A DNA stretch of 62,835 bases from Capnocytophaga leadbetteri (GTDB taxonomy: Bacteria; Bacteroidota; Bacteroidia; Flavobacteriales; Flavobacteriaceae), in the NCBI RefSeq assembly GCF_003054025.1, contig NZ_QBKG01000011.1, positions 1-62,835 on the forward strand. The letters run 5' to 3'. Position 1 is the first letter of the stretch. Each line of letters starts with the position of its first letter. Positions 9,401 through 16,646 of the stretch are shown here, in pieces. The translations under genes were made by a program, and so were the position numbers. The notes under the pieces were generated by a model. It was not told the origin of the DNA and did no database searches. It was given only the letters and a program-made list of their open reading frames with translations.

Positions 9401-10179
9401 CAAACAAAGGATATGTACATACCTTAGTGGTTAAGTTTAACAACAATGTAGTGGATTATGATAAGATAAGCTATAATCTAAACAACGGAACAGAACGTTT
9501 ATTTACCCGTACAGCTGGCAATATCGCCTTTATTGATGACTTTGATGCTGAAACACTTACCCAAACGCTTACAGTTAACTATAAGCCTATGGGAGTTGGT
9601 CGCCCTATATGTCCTGCTTCAATAGTGAATTTTAGTCTTACACGCTTCCCTCAATTCACTTTAGAGCGCGTACCTAATGACGATTTGAATGTAATAGAAG
9701 TTATTGCTAAAGGCGGTGTAACTGACCCTTTATCAGGCTACACTTACTACTTCAACGGTGAAAATCAGGGTAATAACCCCGTATACACTATCAAAAACAC
9801 TGACCCTGAACGTATAGAAGCTGGAGGGGTACGCATCAAAACCATAGAAGTGAAAGCTAAAGATGCTAAAGACTGTATACGCACTTTAGTAGTAGAAGTA
9901 CCTTATATCGATATAGATATACCTAACTATTTCACCCCTAATGGAGATGGAGATAATGACCGTTGGCGCCCTAAAAAAATGGAAGATTTTCCTAACGCTT
10001 TCGTTCACGTATTCGACCGCAATGGCAGACGTATGGCTACCTTGAAACCTGGAGAATCGTGGGACGGTATCTATGCTGGTAAACCAATGCCTTCGGGAGA
10101 CTATTGGTATACTATAGACCTAAACGATGAGTTGCGCGACGGACGAAGAATATATGGGCATTTCTCTCTTTATCGTTAG
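6409..10179 (+). CDS. T9SS type-B sorting-domain protein with SprB-like repeats
   Basis: A 1256-residue secreted protein. After a signal peptide (MKKLITMLLLTAGVSVYSQ) come about ten beta-sandwich repeats of roughly 80-90 residues. Each has the pattern A-x-C ... GxxTLSI or GGxxPY ... LxxGxYxxxVxDxxGC, as in SprB-type adhesins. The last ~85 residues are the gliding-motility-associated C-terminal domain used for type IX export and surface attachment: IPNYFTPNGDGDNDRW, VFDRNGR, SWDGIYAGKPMPSGDYWY. Two repeats (about residues 343-427 and 618-702) are much more alike than the rest, showing a recent internal duplication. It is probably a surface adhesin. It is smaller than true SprB, so a gliding role is only a guess. 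Confidence 0.9.
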   Translation: MKKLITMLLLTAGVSVYSQENANQTNSFNIAVDSKNPCREFMMEVFPDKGNCSAQILNVYAWGVKENEPINWRLLDNKKIERASGTFTATQTRNVNRRIELPNLPSGNYTFVATSTSCPKSPKEYSLQLQALLQMSLLEKQDIGCNNKSSDKGSVLLRVSGGEKDSYIYSYEKIEEGHKPCGESFDIRKPDYADDNINGAPTYDGVPCWQKGTTNGNTFISLDEGIWRIYAMDPVRGCVVSDTVTIRRYPILSITSIVAQLCQVQTDGTIPVHITLAQRGQGKHYYQLNGQAEQPIQFTEGNTFVLNVLPNSYKITIHDERGCYAYGGFEVKAPTPMQLNVRAAKATCATEKGQLTLSIVSKEATATKRGFSYHITGNTVVTGTTANDSITLPLPAGAYQIEVTVAETGCKLYDKVLMPEPPATIQVSATPLYSKDCTQENGEIALHISGGQAPYKVRLVHQTTKSELSQTLNSSVYTFTGVTAGNYTIEVQDAAGCSRYEGTTSVTVQPSFVLKNISFETLKKATCERKEEVLVKVAVTPKYVKGTWLKYIITSEDKNYRREIHLDDTTLQLNGTEALGVGKYHIEVLNEQTKCSIGEDYEVKSVAEDYRLVVGTPVKATCSSGKGLLTLSIQNKQASATKVSAFDYRITANSVVTGTSTNGSAMIRLSAGSYQIEVTVAETGCKLYGKVIMPEPPAALKLATTVQASANCEDAKGAAIVQVSGGVSPYTITLTHKRTGTVYSETNVGVGANAITLNFSDLKSGYYYAHVQDAAGCEAMGSVTIEEYTPIVLSKLNAEIIAPSCGDVNNGKLIFEVQVSGGVPPYKYKLEKKTEKTPEYTLITVTNGKGSVENLSSGSYQLLVEDSKNCITTITETTIIAPKPISVDIKVNKSQSQACDDSQNGSVTLSNIAGGSGFYRIYLINHEKKTVVDRKIGVKAGETVTFGNLASSYNIHYEIAIQDTKGCMLAHLAPFTIDEEPDVAVQSVENEINCDPTSNKGYVHTLVVKFNNNVVDYDKISYNLNNGTERLFTRTAGNIAFIDDFDAETLTQTLTVNYKPMGVGRPICPASIVNFSLTRFPQFTLERVPNDDLNVIEVIAKGGVTDPLSGYTYYFNGENQGNNPVYTIKNTDPERIEAGGVRIKTIEVKAKDAKDCIRTLVVEVPYIDIDIPNYFTPNGDGDNDRWRPKKMEDFPNAFVHVFDRNGRRMATLKPGESWDGIYAGKPMPSGDYWYTIDLNDELRDGRRIYGHFSLYR

Positions 10180-10229
10180 AGTAGTTATACTACAGATTGA
10201 CGAATAATACTTTTAGTTAAATTGGATAT

Positions 10230-10277
10230 TTACTTTGCCAAAGGTTAATTTTGCTATACCTTTGGCAAAGTTTTTTT
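10230..10277 (+). terminator. Intrinsic terminator after the T9SS protein gene
   Basis: ACTTTGCCAAAGGT and ACCTTTGGCAAAGT pair over 14 bases, then seven T. The T run also supplies the -33 region of the next promoter. Confidence 0.9.
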
Positions 10278-10305
10278 GTTAATTAGCAATTGTTTCATAC
10301 CTTTG
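10275..10305 (+). promoter_or_regulatory. Promoter of the GH13 amylase cluster
   Basis: TTTG at 10275-10278, exactly 19 bases, TACCTTTG at 10298-10305. It lies inside the longest open frame of the amylase gene and so decides the start downstream. Confidence 0.8.
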
Positions 10306-10329
10306 CAAGGTCTTAGAAAAGAAACAAAA

Positions 10330-12051
10330 ATGAACAACAAAATAGTAGTTTATCAGGTGCTTACAAGGCTCTTTGGCAATACTAACACTACCAATAAACC
10401 GTGGGGCACTAAGGAAGAAAATGGTGTGGGAAAATTCTCGGACTTTACTGAAAAAGCCCTATTGGAGATAAAAAAGTTAGGAGCAACACATATCTGGTTT
10501 ACAGGAGTATTGCACCACGCCCTTACTACTGACTATACAGCTTATGGCATCAGCAACGATTTTCCCGCAGTGGTAAAAGGACGTGCTGGTTCACCTTACG
10601 CTATAAAGGATTATTACTCGGTAAATCCTGACCTTGCTGATGACCCTACATACCGCTTAGAGGAATGGGAAGCTCTTATAGCACGTACTCACCAATGCGG
10701 ACTAAAAGTAATAATGGATATAGTGCCTAACCACGTAGCACGGCGCTATGAAAGCATTGCTAAGCCTAAAGGAATACGCGGTTTTGGTGAAGATGATGAC
10801 ACAAGTGTACAATATGCTGTAAACAACAATTTTTACTATAACCCCAATGAGGCTTTTCAATTACCTGAAGGTATTTATGGCGAGTATCACGAGTTCCCTG
10901 CTAAATGGACTGGCAATGGAGCGCGGGCTTCTAAACCAGACCGCAACGATTGGTACGAAACTGTAAAACTCAACTATGGGGTACGCCCTGATGGTACTAA
11001 GGATTTTGCCACGCTACCTATTGGTTTTGAGAATGAAGATACTGAGGTGCATTACCGCTTTTGGCAAGACCAAATAGTGCCTAATACTTGGCAAAAGTTT
11101 AAAGATATAGCTTTGTATTGGCTTGCTAAAGGGGTAGATGGATTCCGCTATGATATGGCTGAAATGGTACCTGTAGAGTTTTGGAGTTACCTCAATTCAA
11201 CTATTAAACATCAGAATCCAGAGGCTTTCCTGTTGGCTGAGGTGTACAACCCTAATGAATACCGCCCTTACTTGTATTTGGGCAAAATGGATTATCTATA
11301 CGACAAAGTACAACTATACGATACACTGCGGGCTATCATCAGCTATGAGCATACCACCGATGCTATTGCCCCTATACAGCGTGAGCTTGCTGACATTTCA
11401 GACCGTATGTTGCACTTCTTAGAGAATCACGATGAGCAACGCATTGCTTCTCCTGAATTTGCTGGCTATGCTGAAAAAGCCAAACCTGCGATGACAGTTT
11501 CAACTCTTATCAGCGAGTCGCCAGTGATGCTATATTTTGGTCAAGAAGTAGGAGAAAAAGCTGCTGAATGGGCAGGCTTTGGCAGTCCGTCGCGTACCTC
11601 TATCTTTGATTATATAGGGGTACCAGCTCACCAACGTTGGGTAAATAACAAGCGTTTTGATGGCGGTCAGCTTTCGGATACCGAGCGAGCTTTGCGCGAT
11701 TTCTATCAACGCTTACTCACCTTAAAAGTTACAGGTTCTTATATCGATTTGCACCAATATAATCGCCAAAATACTATCTATTACAATGATAAGGTATATA
11801 GCTTTGCAAGAGGTAATGAGGACGAACAATGGATAATAGTAACCAATTTTAATGAGCACGAAAGTTATGGTTTCGATTTGCAGTTGCCTACTTATCTGTT
11901 AGGTAGTTGGTTTTTGAATGATGGCAAATACCCTCTAACTGAGGCACTATACGGTGAAAAAAAAACTATCCTATATATTGAAAACGGCAAAGGGCATATG
12001 CGTGTAGACATAGCCCCTTTAGAATCCTTAATATTTAAAATTAACTCATAG
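10330..12051 (+). CDS. Cytoplasmic alpha-amylase-family glycoside hydrolase (GH13)
   Basis: A 573-residue (beta/alpha)8 glucan hydrolase or transglycosylase with no signal peptide. The four GH13 signatures are present: DIVPNH (130-135), GFRYDMAEM with Arg273 and nucleophile Asp275, FLLAEVYNP with Glu304, and FLENHDEQR with His367-Asp368. A C-terminal beta-domain follows. The ATG at 10330 is used because the promoter lies upstream of it, inside the longer frame that begins at 10276. It heads a co-directional run with the Mur-like protein 15 bases downstream. The substrate (glycogen, maltodextrin or trehalose-type) cannot be read from sequence alone. Confidence 0.9.
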   Translation: MNNKIVVYQVLTRLFGNTNTTNKPWGTKEENGVGKFSDFTEKALLEIKKLGATHIWFTGVLHHALTTDYTAYGISNDFPAVVKGRAGSPYAIKDYYSVNPDLADDPTYRLEEWEALIARTHQCGLKVIMDIVPNHVARRYESIAKPKGIRGFGEDDDTSVQYAVNNNFYYNPNEAFQLPEGIYGEYHEFPAKWTGNGARASKPDRNDWYETVKLNYGVRPDGTKDFATLPIGFENEDTEVHYRFWQDQIVPNTWQKFKDIALYWLAKGVDGFRYDMAEMVPVEFWSYLNSTIKHQNPEAFLLAEVYNPNEYRPYLYLGKMDYLYDKVQLYDTLRAIISYEHTTDAIAPIQRELADISDRMLHFLENHDEQRIASPEFAGYAEKAKPAMTVSTLISESPVMLYFGQEVGEKAAEWAGFGSPSRTSIFDYIGVPAHQRWVNNKRFDGGQLSDTERALRDFYQRLLTLKVTGSYIDLHQYNRQNTIYYNDKVYSFARGNEDEQWIIVTNFNEHESYGFDLQLPTYLLGSWFLNDGKYPLTEALYGEKKTILYIENGKGHMRVDIAPLESLIFKINS

Positions 12052-12066
12052 ACAAATTAGCAAATT

Positions 12067-12834
12067 ATGAATATACATTTTATAGTAGCTCCTAGTACAC
12101 ATTTGCGTCCACTGATGAAAGAGCTCAGCAACGAGCATCATATCAGTATCCTTCCTGAAGAAATGTCAGGCAATACTGATTGTGTAGTGGTAGACCCACA
12201 TCTTTCAGAGCATCACCCAGACCTACTACAAGCACAACAGTTAGGGCTGAGACTTCTATCACCTACTGAATTTTTGTATGAATATTTCAAAGATAAAACT
12301 CGTGTAGTGATAGCAGGCGGACAAGGTAGGCAAGAGGTATTAGCGCGTGTGCTACATACTATGGCTTTCTACAATAAACCTTTAAGCTACTATTTGCAAC
12401 AACCTATAGCAGGACGACAAGTGCATTTGGCAGATACAGAGTTTGTGCTTATAGAAGCCGATGCCCAAAGTGCTGCCTTGCGCCCTATTGTAGCTCTTAT
12501 TACCGACATAGCTCCTACCGACAATCCTGCTGCGTATGATGCTTTTATCAGTGCTATTACTAAGGGGGGAATATTGATTTACAACGAAGAAGATAGTGCC
12601 CTGAGCAATATAGTAGAAGCTAATGAAAACCCTATTAGGAAGATGGAGTACCGTACCCCTGCTTTTGAGACGCACAACGGTGAGACTTATCTGATTACCT
12701 CAGAAGGAGAGCTTCCTTTAGGAGAACTTAGTGCTACATCTGTAAGCAATATAGAAGCTGCTAAGTGGGTATGCCAAAATATGGCTATTGATGAAGCTGA
12801 TTTTTATGAAGCAATGGCAGATTATCATTTATAA
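12067..12834 (+). CDS. Truncated Mur-ligase-like (Mpl/MurC type) protein, probably non-catalytic
   Basis: The 255 residues follow the first half of Mpl-type peptidoglycan ligases. Residues 1-75 resemble the UDP-binding Rossmann domain (VVVDPHLSEHHPDLLQAQQL, LLSPTEFLYEYFKDKTRVVI). The P-loop that should read roughly GSHGKTT is instead GGQGRQE (84-90), so the ATP-binding lysine is gone. Later segments keep ligase-like wording (GGILIYNEED, EANENPIRKMEYRTP, AAKWVCQNMAIDEADFYEAM). The protein stops where the remaining ligase body and C-terminal domain should begin. The frame is open and the spacing to its neighbours is tight, suggesting a maintained pseudoenzyme more than a random relic. No function can be assigned. 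Confidence 0.65.
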   Translation: MNIHFIVAPSTHLRPLMKELSNEHHISILPEEMSGNTDCVVVDPHLSEHHPDLLQAQQLGLRLLSPTEFLYEYFKDKTRVVIAGGQGRQEVLARVLHTMAFYNKPLSYYLQQPIAGRQVHLADTEFVLIEADAQSAALRPIVALITDIAPTDNPAAYDAFISAITKGGILIYNEEDSALSNIVEANENPIRKMEYRTPAFETHNGETYLITSEGELPLGELSATSVSNIEAAKWVCQNMAIDEADFYEAMADYHL

Positions 12835-12845
12835 AAAAATCATTT

Positions 12846-13697
12846 ATGGGGAAACTTTCTTTTACACCTATGGCACCGCAGTGGATTGCGTTCCCTGCTT
12901 ATACTGAATTTACGATAGGCTGGCGTATGGGCGCTGGTGAAGATTATAAATGCAAGTTTTGGGACTGGTATGAGACCCTTACTCCTGCACAACAAAAAGA
13001 GTACCAAGCACTTTTTCCGTATCCTTGTTTTTGGCATTACAACAGATGGGAAGAAGATGACCAAGATATAGATGACGAAGAGGATTATTACTACGAAGGA
13101 ATTCCAGTTTGGCAACCTAAAGGCGCTTATAAGTACTCTATAGCAACCTTTATCCATTCGGCAAAGAAGCTCAAGTTCGCTTTCTTTTGGAAGCCCAATG
13201 CAGAGGTAGTTGATGAATCTTGTTTTTCACAATGGCAACCCTCACCTTTTTCTGTAGATGGTGATGAGTATTACTGTGCTGAGCAGTATATGATGGCTGA
13301 AAAAGCGCGTTTGTTTGACGATGAACAAGTGAGGGAGGAAATAATGAACACGTCCGACCCTAAACTGATGAGGACCTTGGGTAGGAAAGTGCAAAATTTT
13401 AACGATGAGGTGTGGGATAAAGCCAAATATAGTACTGTGCTCAATGGGAATTATTACAAATTCACTCAGAATAAGGAAATGATGGATTTTTTGCTTTCTA
13501 CAGGCGATAAAATACTGGTAGAAGCGAGTCCGATGGATACCATTTGGGGGATAGGCTTGGGGAAAGACAACGAGAAAGCACATAACATCGCCTCATGGCG
13601 TGGCAAGAATTTGTTGGGCTTTGCGCTAATGGAAGTAAGAGACGAGATAAGAAAGGTATATCAGAATGTACATTTACTGAAAAATAGAAATGAATAG
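12846..13697 (+). CDS. NADAR-family protein with N-terminal extension
   Basis: The C-terminal part (about residues 110-275) is a NADAR/YbiA-like domain: PFSVDGDEYYCAEQYMMAEK with the conserved glutamate, NPxL-like ASPMDTIWGIGL and WRGKNLLGFALMEVRDEIRK. The family includes N-glycosidases acting on riboflavin-pathway intermediates or ADP-ribose-type substrates. About 100 residues precede it, rich in aromatic and acidic residues (WEEDDQDIDDEEDYYYEG), with no domain I recognise. It starts 11 bases after the Mur-like gene, and its last 8 bases overlap the next gene, so translation may be coupled. Confidence 0.8.
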   Translation: MGKLSFTPMAPQWIAFPAYTEFTIGWRMGAGEDYKCKFWDWYETLTPAQQKEYQALFPYPCFWHYNRWEEDDQDIDDEEDYYYEGIPVWQPKGAYKYSIATFIHSAKKLKFAFFWKPNAEVVDESCFSQWQPSPFSVDGDEYYCAEQYMMAEKARLFDDEQVREEIMNTSDPKLMRTLGRKVQNFNDEVWDKAKYSTVLNGNYYKFTQNKEMMDFLLSTGDKILVEASPMDTIWGIGLGKDNEKAHNIASWRGKNLLGFALMEVRDEIRKVYQNVHLLKNRNE

Positions 13698-14097
13698 ACT
13701 CAAAATCAATGTAGTTACACTAAAAGAAGATGAATACCTCATTCGCGATAGTATTCGTTTTGAAAATTGTAGTTATCTACAGCTTTTCATTGATGATGAG
13801 GATATAGCTACTTATCCTGATTTTGAAGATATGCTGATAGTCCCCAGTGAATTATACAAAAGTAACTTACAAAGTGGTGAATATCTATTGTTTACTTGTG
13901 CTTGTGGTGTTGCAGACGATGGAGGATGGGCAACAATTAAGGTAACACATTCAGAAGCTATTGTTCAATGGGATTTTTTGAGAGACAAACCTTATTGTTT
14001 TAAGTTCTCTAAAGAAAATTACTTAAAAGAAGTTCAAGTTATCAATAAAGAAGACTATACTTTCATTCCTAAAGAGATTATTTTTCCTGAAATTTAA
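13690..14097 (+). CDS. Small protein of unknown function
   Basis: 135 residues, acidic, no signal peptide or membrane segment. A central LFTCACGVADDGGWATIKV segment is the most distinctive part, and its CxC-G pattern followed by a beta-rich stretch resembles other small uncharacterised bacterial proteins. It overlaps the NADAR gene by 8 bases. I do not recognise the family. Confidence 0.7.
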   Translation: MNRLKINVVTLKEDEYLIRDSIRFENCSYLQLFIDDEDIATYPDFEDMLIVPSELYKSNLQSGEYLLFTCACGVADDGGWATIKVTHSEAIVQWDFLRDKPYCFKFSKENYLKEVQVINKEDYTFIPKEIIFPEI

Positions 14098-14147
14098 TTT
14101 TTAAGAAAGAATAAGTTAGAAGTGATATATAACCAAAAAGCAAAAAA

Positions 14148-14465
14148 ATGAATAAACGATACGAAAATATCAGTAAAATGAATGATATCCTCTTGCGATT
14201 AGAAGGTATTCTTACTAATGCTGAAGCTCTTTTAGAAGAGTGGAACGCTATACAGCCTGAATATGAGGCTTTAGAGGCATATTATGACAGTCCACAATGG
14301 CGAGAAGATTATTTTGACAGTAATGACGGCGAAATACCAGATGAGGTACCGCAATGGGTACTCACTCAAGATGCTATTTTTGATGCTATAGGTACTCAGT
14401 TTGACCTCGCTGATAGTTTTCAACCACTATTAGACCGCATCAATGCGAGGAAGTGGCAAGAATAA
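14148..14465 (+). CDS. DUF4298-family protein
   Basis: 105 residues with the DUF4298 layout: an N-terminal coiled-coil helix (RYENISKMNDILLRLEGIL), then LEAYYDSPQWREDYF and a short acidic linker before VPQWVLTQDAIFDAI. Cytosolic and of unknown role. It lies 50 bases beyond the previous gene and ends just before a bidirectional terminator. Confidence 0.75.
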   Translation: MNKRYENISKMNDILLRLEGILTNAEALLEEWNAIQPEYEALEAYYDSPQWREDYFDSNDGEIPDEVPQWVLTQDAIFDAIGTQFDLADSFQPLLDRINARKWQE

Positions 14466-14469
14466 ACAT

Positions 14470-14524
14470 AAAAAAGACTGTCCTAAGAAGTCTAAGCAAA
14501 ATCTTCTTAGGACAGTCTTTTTTT
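14470..14524. terminator. Bidirectional terminator
   Basis: AAAAAGACTGTCCTAAGAAG and CTTCTTAGGACAGTCTTTTT pair over 20 bases. The run of A on the left and T on the right lets the hairpin serve both converging transcripts. Confidence 0.92.
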
Positions 14525-14534
14525 GATATAAGAA

Positions 14535-16577
14535 TTACTTTAGTCCACGTGCTTTGAGTAAGGGCTCAATAGCAGGGGCTTTTCCTCTGAAATTGAGATA
14601 CATTTTTTCATAATCCATTGTATTGCCTTTAGATAGAATTAACTCTCTGAAGCGTTGCCCATTAGCACGAGTAAGTCCTCCGTTTTCTTCAAACCATTGG
14701 TAGGCATCGTGGCAGAGCATCTCTGTCCATTGGTAAGAGTAATAGCCTGCACCATAACCTCCTCCAAAGATATGAGCAAAATAAGATGAGCGGTATCTTG
14801 GAGGTACTTCTTTTACCCATAAACCAGTCTTCTCAAGAGCTGACTTCTCAAAATCATTTACATTATTAATAATAGTATCTGCAGGAATAGTATGCCATTG
14901 TAAGTCTAAATTAGCAGCTGCTAATACTTCAGTAAAAGCATACCCTTCATTGAAAGTACTCGCTTTCTTTATTTTATCAATAAGGGCTTGCGGAATAGGT
15001 TGTTTAGTTTGATAATGTACCGCATAATTCTTAAGAATATCAGGATATAAAGCCCAATGTTCATTGAATTGTGAAGGAAATTCTACAAAATCGCGTGCTA
15101 CTGCTGTCCCTGATAGACTTGCATACTGTTGATTAGCAAAGAAACCATGCAAGGCATGTCCGAATTCATGGAAAAGAGTAGTAAGCTCATCATAAGTAAG
15201 CAAAGCAGGTTTGCCATCAGTAGGCTTCACATAGTTACATACATTGTAAATAACTGGTTTAGTACCCAATAACTTCGATTGGTTTACAAAGTTGCTCATC
15301 CAAGCCCCACCGCGTTTGCTTTCGCGAGCAAAGAAATCACCATAGAAAAGCCCTAATGGAGTGCCATCTTCTTCAAAAAGTTCATATACTAATACATCAG
15401 GGTGATATACGGGTATATCTTTGCGTTCTTTAAAGGTAATACCATAAAGCTTAGTAGCCGCATAAAACACTCCATTCTCAAGAGCATTCTTCAACTCGAA
15501 GTATGGTTTTATTTCGTTCTCATCAAGATCATATTTAGCCTTGCGTACTTGCTCAGCATAGAAGTTCCAATCATAAGGTTCTAAGCTGAAATTGCCTCCT
15601 GTCTTAGCAATTTGTGCTTGTATCTCTTTAGCTTCAACTTTAGCTTTACCTACTGAAGCAGGCACTAAATCTTTAAAAAACTGGGCAATAGCAGCAGGTG
15701 TTTTAGCCATAGTACGTAGCAAACTCCATTCTGCATAGTTTTTAAATCCTAAAAGTTCTGCTTTTTTAGCACGAAGTAAGGCAATGCGTTTTAAAATATC
15801 ATTAGTATTATGAGCACCTCCATCGGTGCGATTCCAAGCTGCTTCAAATAGTTGTTTGCGCTGATTGCGGTCTGCTAATTCGCTAAGGAGCGGTTGCTGA
15901 GTAGTATTTACGATAGCTACTTTCTGACCATTGATAGTTTGTGCTGCTGCTAATGAACCTTCTAAAAGCGTTTGGTTAAAATCAGTTTCTAAAGAAGCCA
16001 ACTCGCTGTTGTACTTTTTAAGGGTTTCTTTATCAGTAGTGGATAGGTTAGCACCTGCTACTACAAAATCTTCATAGTAATTTTCTAACAATTTAAGTGA
16101 TTCAGCATCTAATTGCAAGCTCTCACGTTTATCATATAAGGCTTTAATACGTGCAAAAAGCTTTTCGTTTAAGTGAATGCCATCTGCGTGTTCAGCAAAC
16201 TTAGGAGAGAGCTCTTTTTGCAATACTTTCAGTGTGTCGTTAGTATGTGCTTCTGTTAGAGCGTTGAATACAGCTGAAGCACGTTCTAATTCCACTCCAC
16301 TTTTTTCTAAAGCAACAATAGTATTTTCAAAAGTAGGGGCTTCATTATTACTTATGATAGCCGCTATACGTTCATTTTGCAAAGCCATCCCTTTAAGAAG
16401 AGCAGGACGATAATGCTCGTCTTTTATCTTTGAGAAGTCTGGAGCTCCATATGGTAAGGTGCTTTCTACAAGTAGTGGATTATTATCTATATTCTCTGTC
16501 ATTTTCTTTTGGTTTTCAGAAGAGTTACAGCCTACTAAAGCAGTGAATAGTAGCACTGAAAAAAGTTGTTTTTTCAT
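14535..16577 (-). CDS. dcp: M3-family metallopeptidase lipoprotein (peptidyl-dipeptidase Dcp-like)
   Basis: A 680-residue zinc oligopeptidase that would remove dipeptides from peptide C-termini. The signal sequence ends in a lipobox (ALVGC, Cys16), so it is anchored to a membrane, unlike the soluble E. coli enzyme. The M3 active site HEFGHALHG is at residues 470-478, with the third zinc ligand expected in the downstream FNEHWALYPDILK or related helix. The C-terminus carries the typical GYGAGYYSYQWTEML. It is separated from the downstream convergent gene by a shared terminator. Probably acts in the periplasm on peptides for amino-acid supply. Confidence 0.93.
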   Translation of the reverse strand: MKKQLFSVLLFTALVGCNSSENQKKMTENIDNNPLLVESTLPYGAPDFSKIKDEHYRPALLKGMALQNERIAAIISNNEAPTFENTIVALEKSGVELERASAVFNALTEAHTNDTLKVLQKELSPKFAEHADGIHLNEKLFARIKALYDKRESLQLDAESLKLLENYYEDFVVAGANLSTTDKETLKKYNSELASLETDFNQTLLEGSLAAAQTINGQKVAIVNTTQQPLLSELADRNQRKQLFEAAWNRTDGGAHNTNDILKRIALLRAKKAELLGFKNYAEWSLLRTMAKTPAAIAQFFKDLVPASVGKAKVEAKEIQAQIAKTGGNFSLEPYDWNFYAEQVRKAKYDLDENEIKPYFELKNALENGVFYAATKLYGITFKERKDIPVYHPDVLVYELFEEDGTPLGLFYGDFFARESKRGGAWMSNFVNQSKLLGTKPVIYNVCNYVKPTDGKPALLTYDELTTLFHEFGHALHGFFANQQYASLSGTAVARDFVEFPSQFNEHWALYPDILKNYAVHYQTKQPIPQALIDKIKKASTFNEGYAFTEVLAAANLDLQWHTIPADTIINNVNDFEKSALEKTGLWVKEVPPRYRSSYFAHIFGGGYGAGYYSYQWTEMLCHDAYQWFEENGGLTRANGQRFRELILSKGNTMDYEKMYLNFRGKAPAIEPLLKARGLK

Positions 16578-16591
16578 AGTCTGTTGGTTTT

Positions 16592-16627
16592 AAAAAGAGG
16601 GGCGAATTTTACCAATCCGCCCCTTAT
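16592..16627 (-). terminator. Terminator after the pyrophosphatase gene
   Basis: On the minus strand AAGGGGCG and CGCCCCTC form a G/C-rich stem with a 13-base loop, then CTTTTT. It lies between the hppA stop and the M3 peptidase start. Confidence 0.7.
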
Positions 16628-16646
16628 ATATTTAACTAAAATATTA

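Noticed and set aside
10276-10329. Longer N-terminus for the GH13 protein
   Set aside because: The promoter (TTTG-19-TACCTTTG) lies inside it, so transcription starts later.
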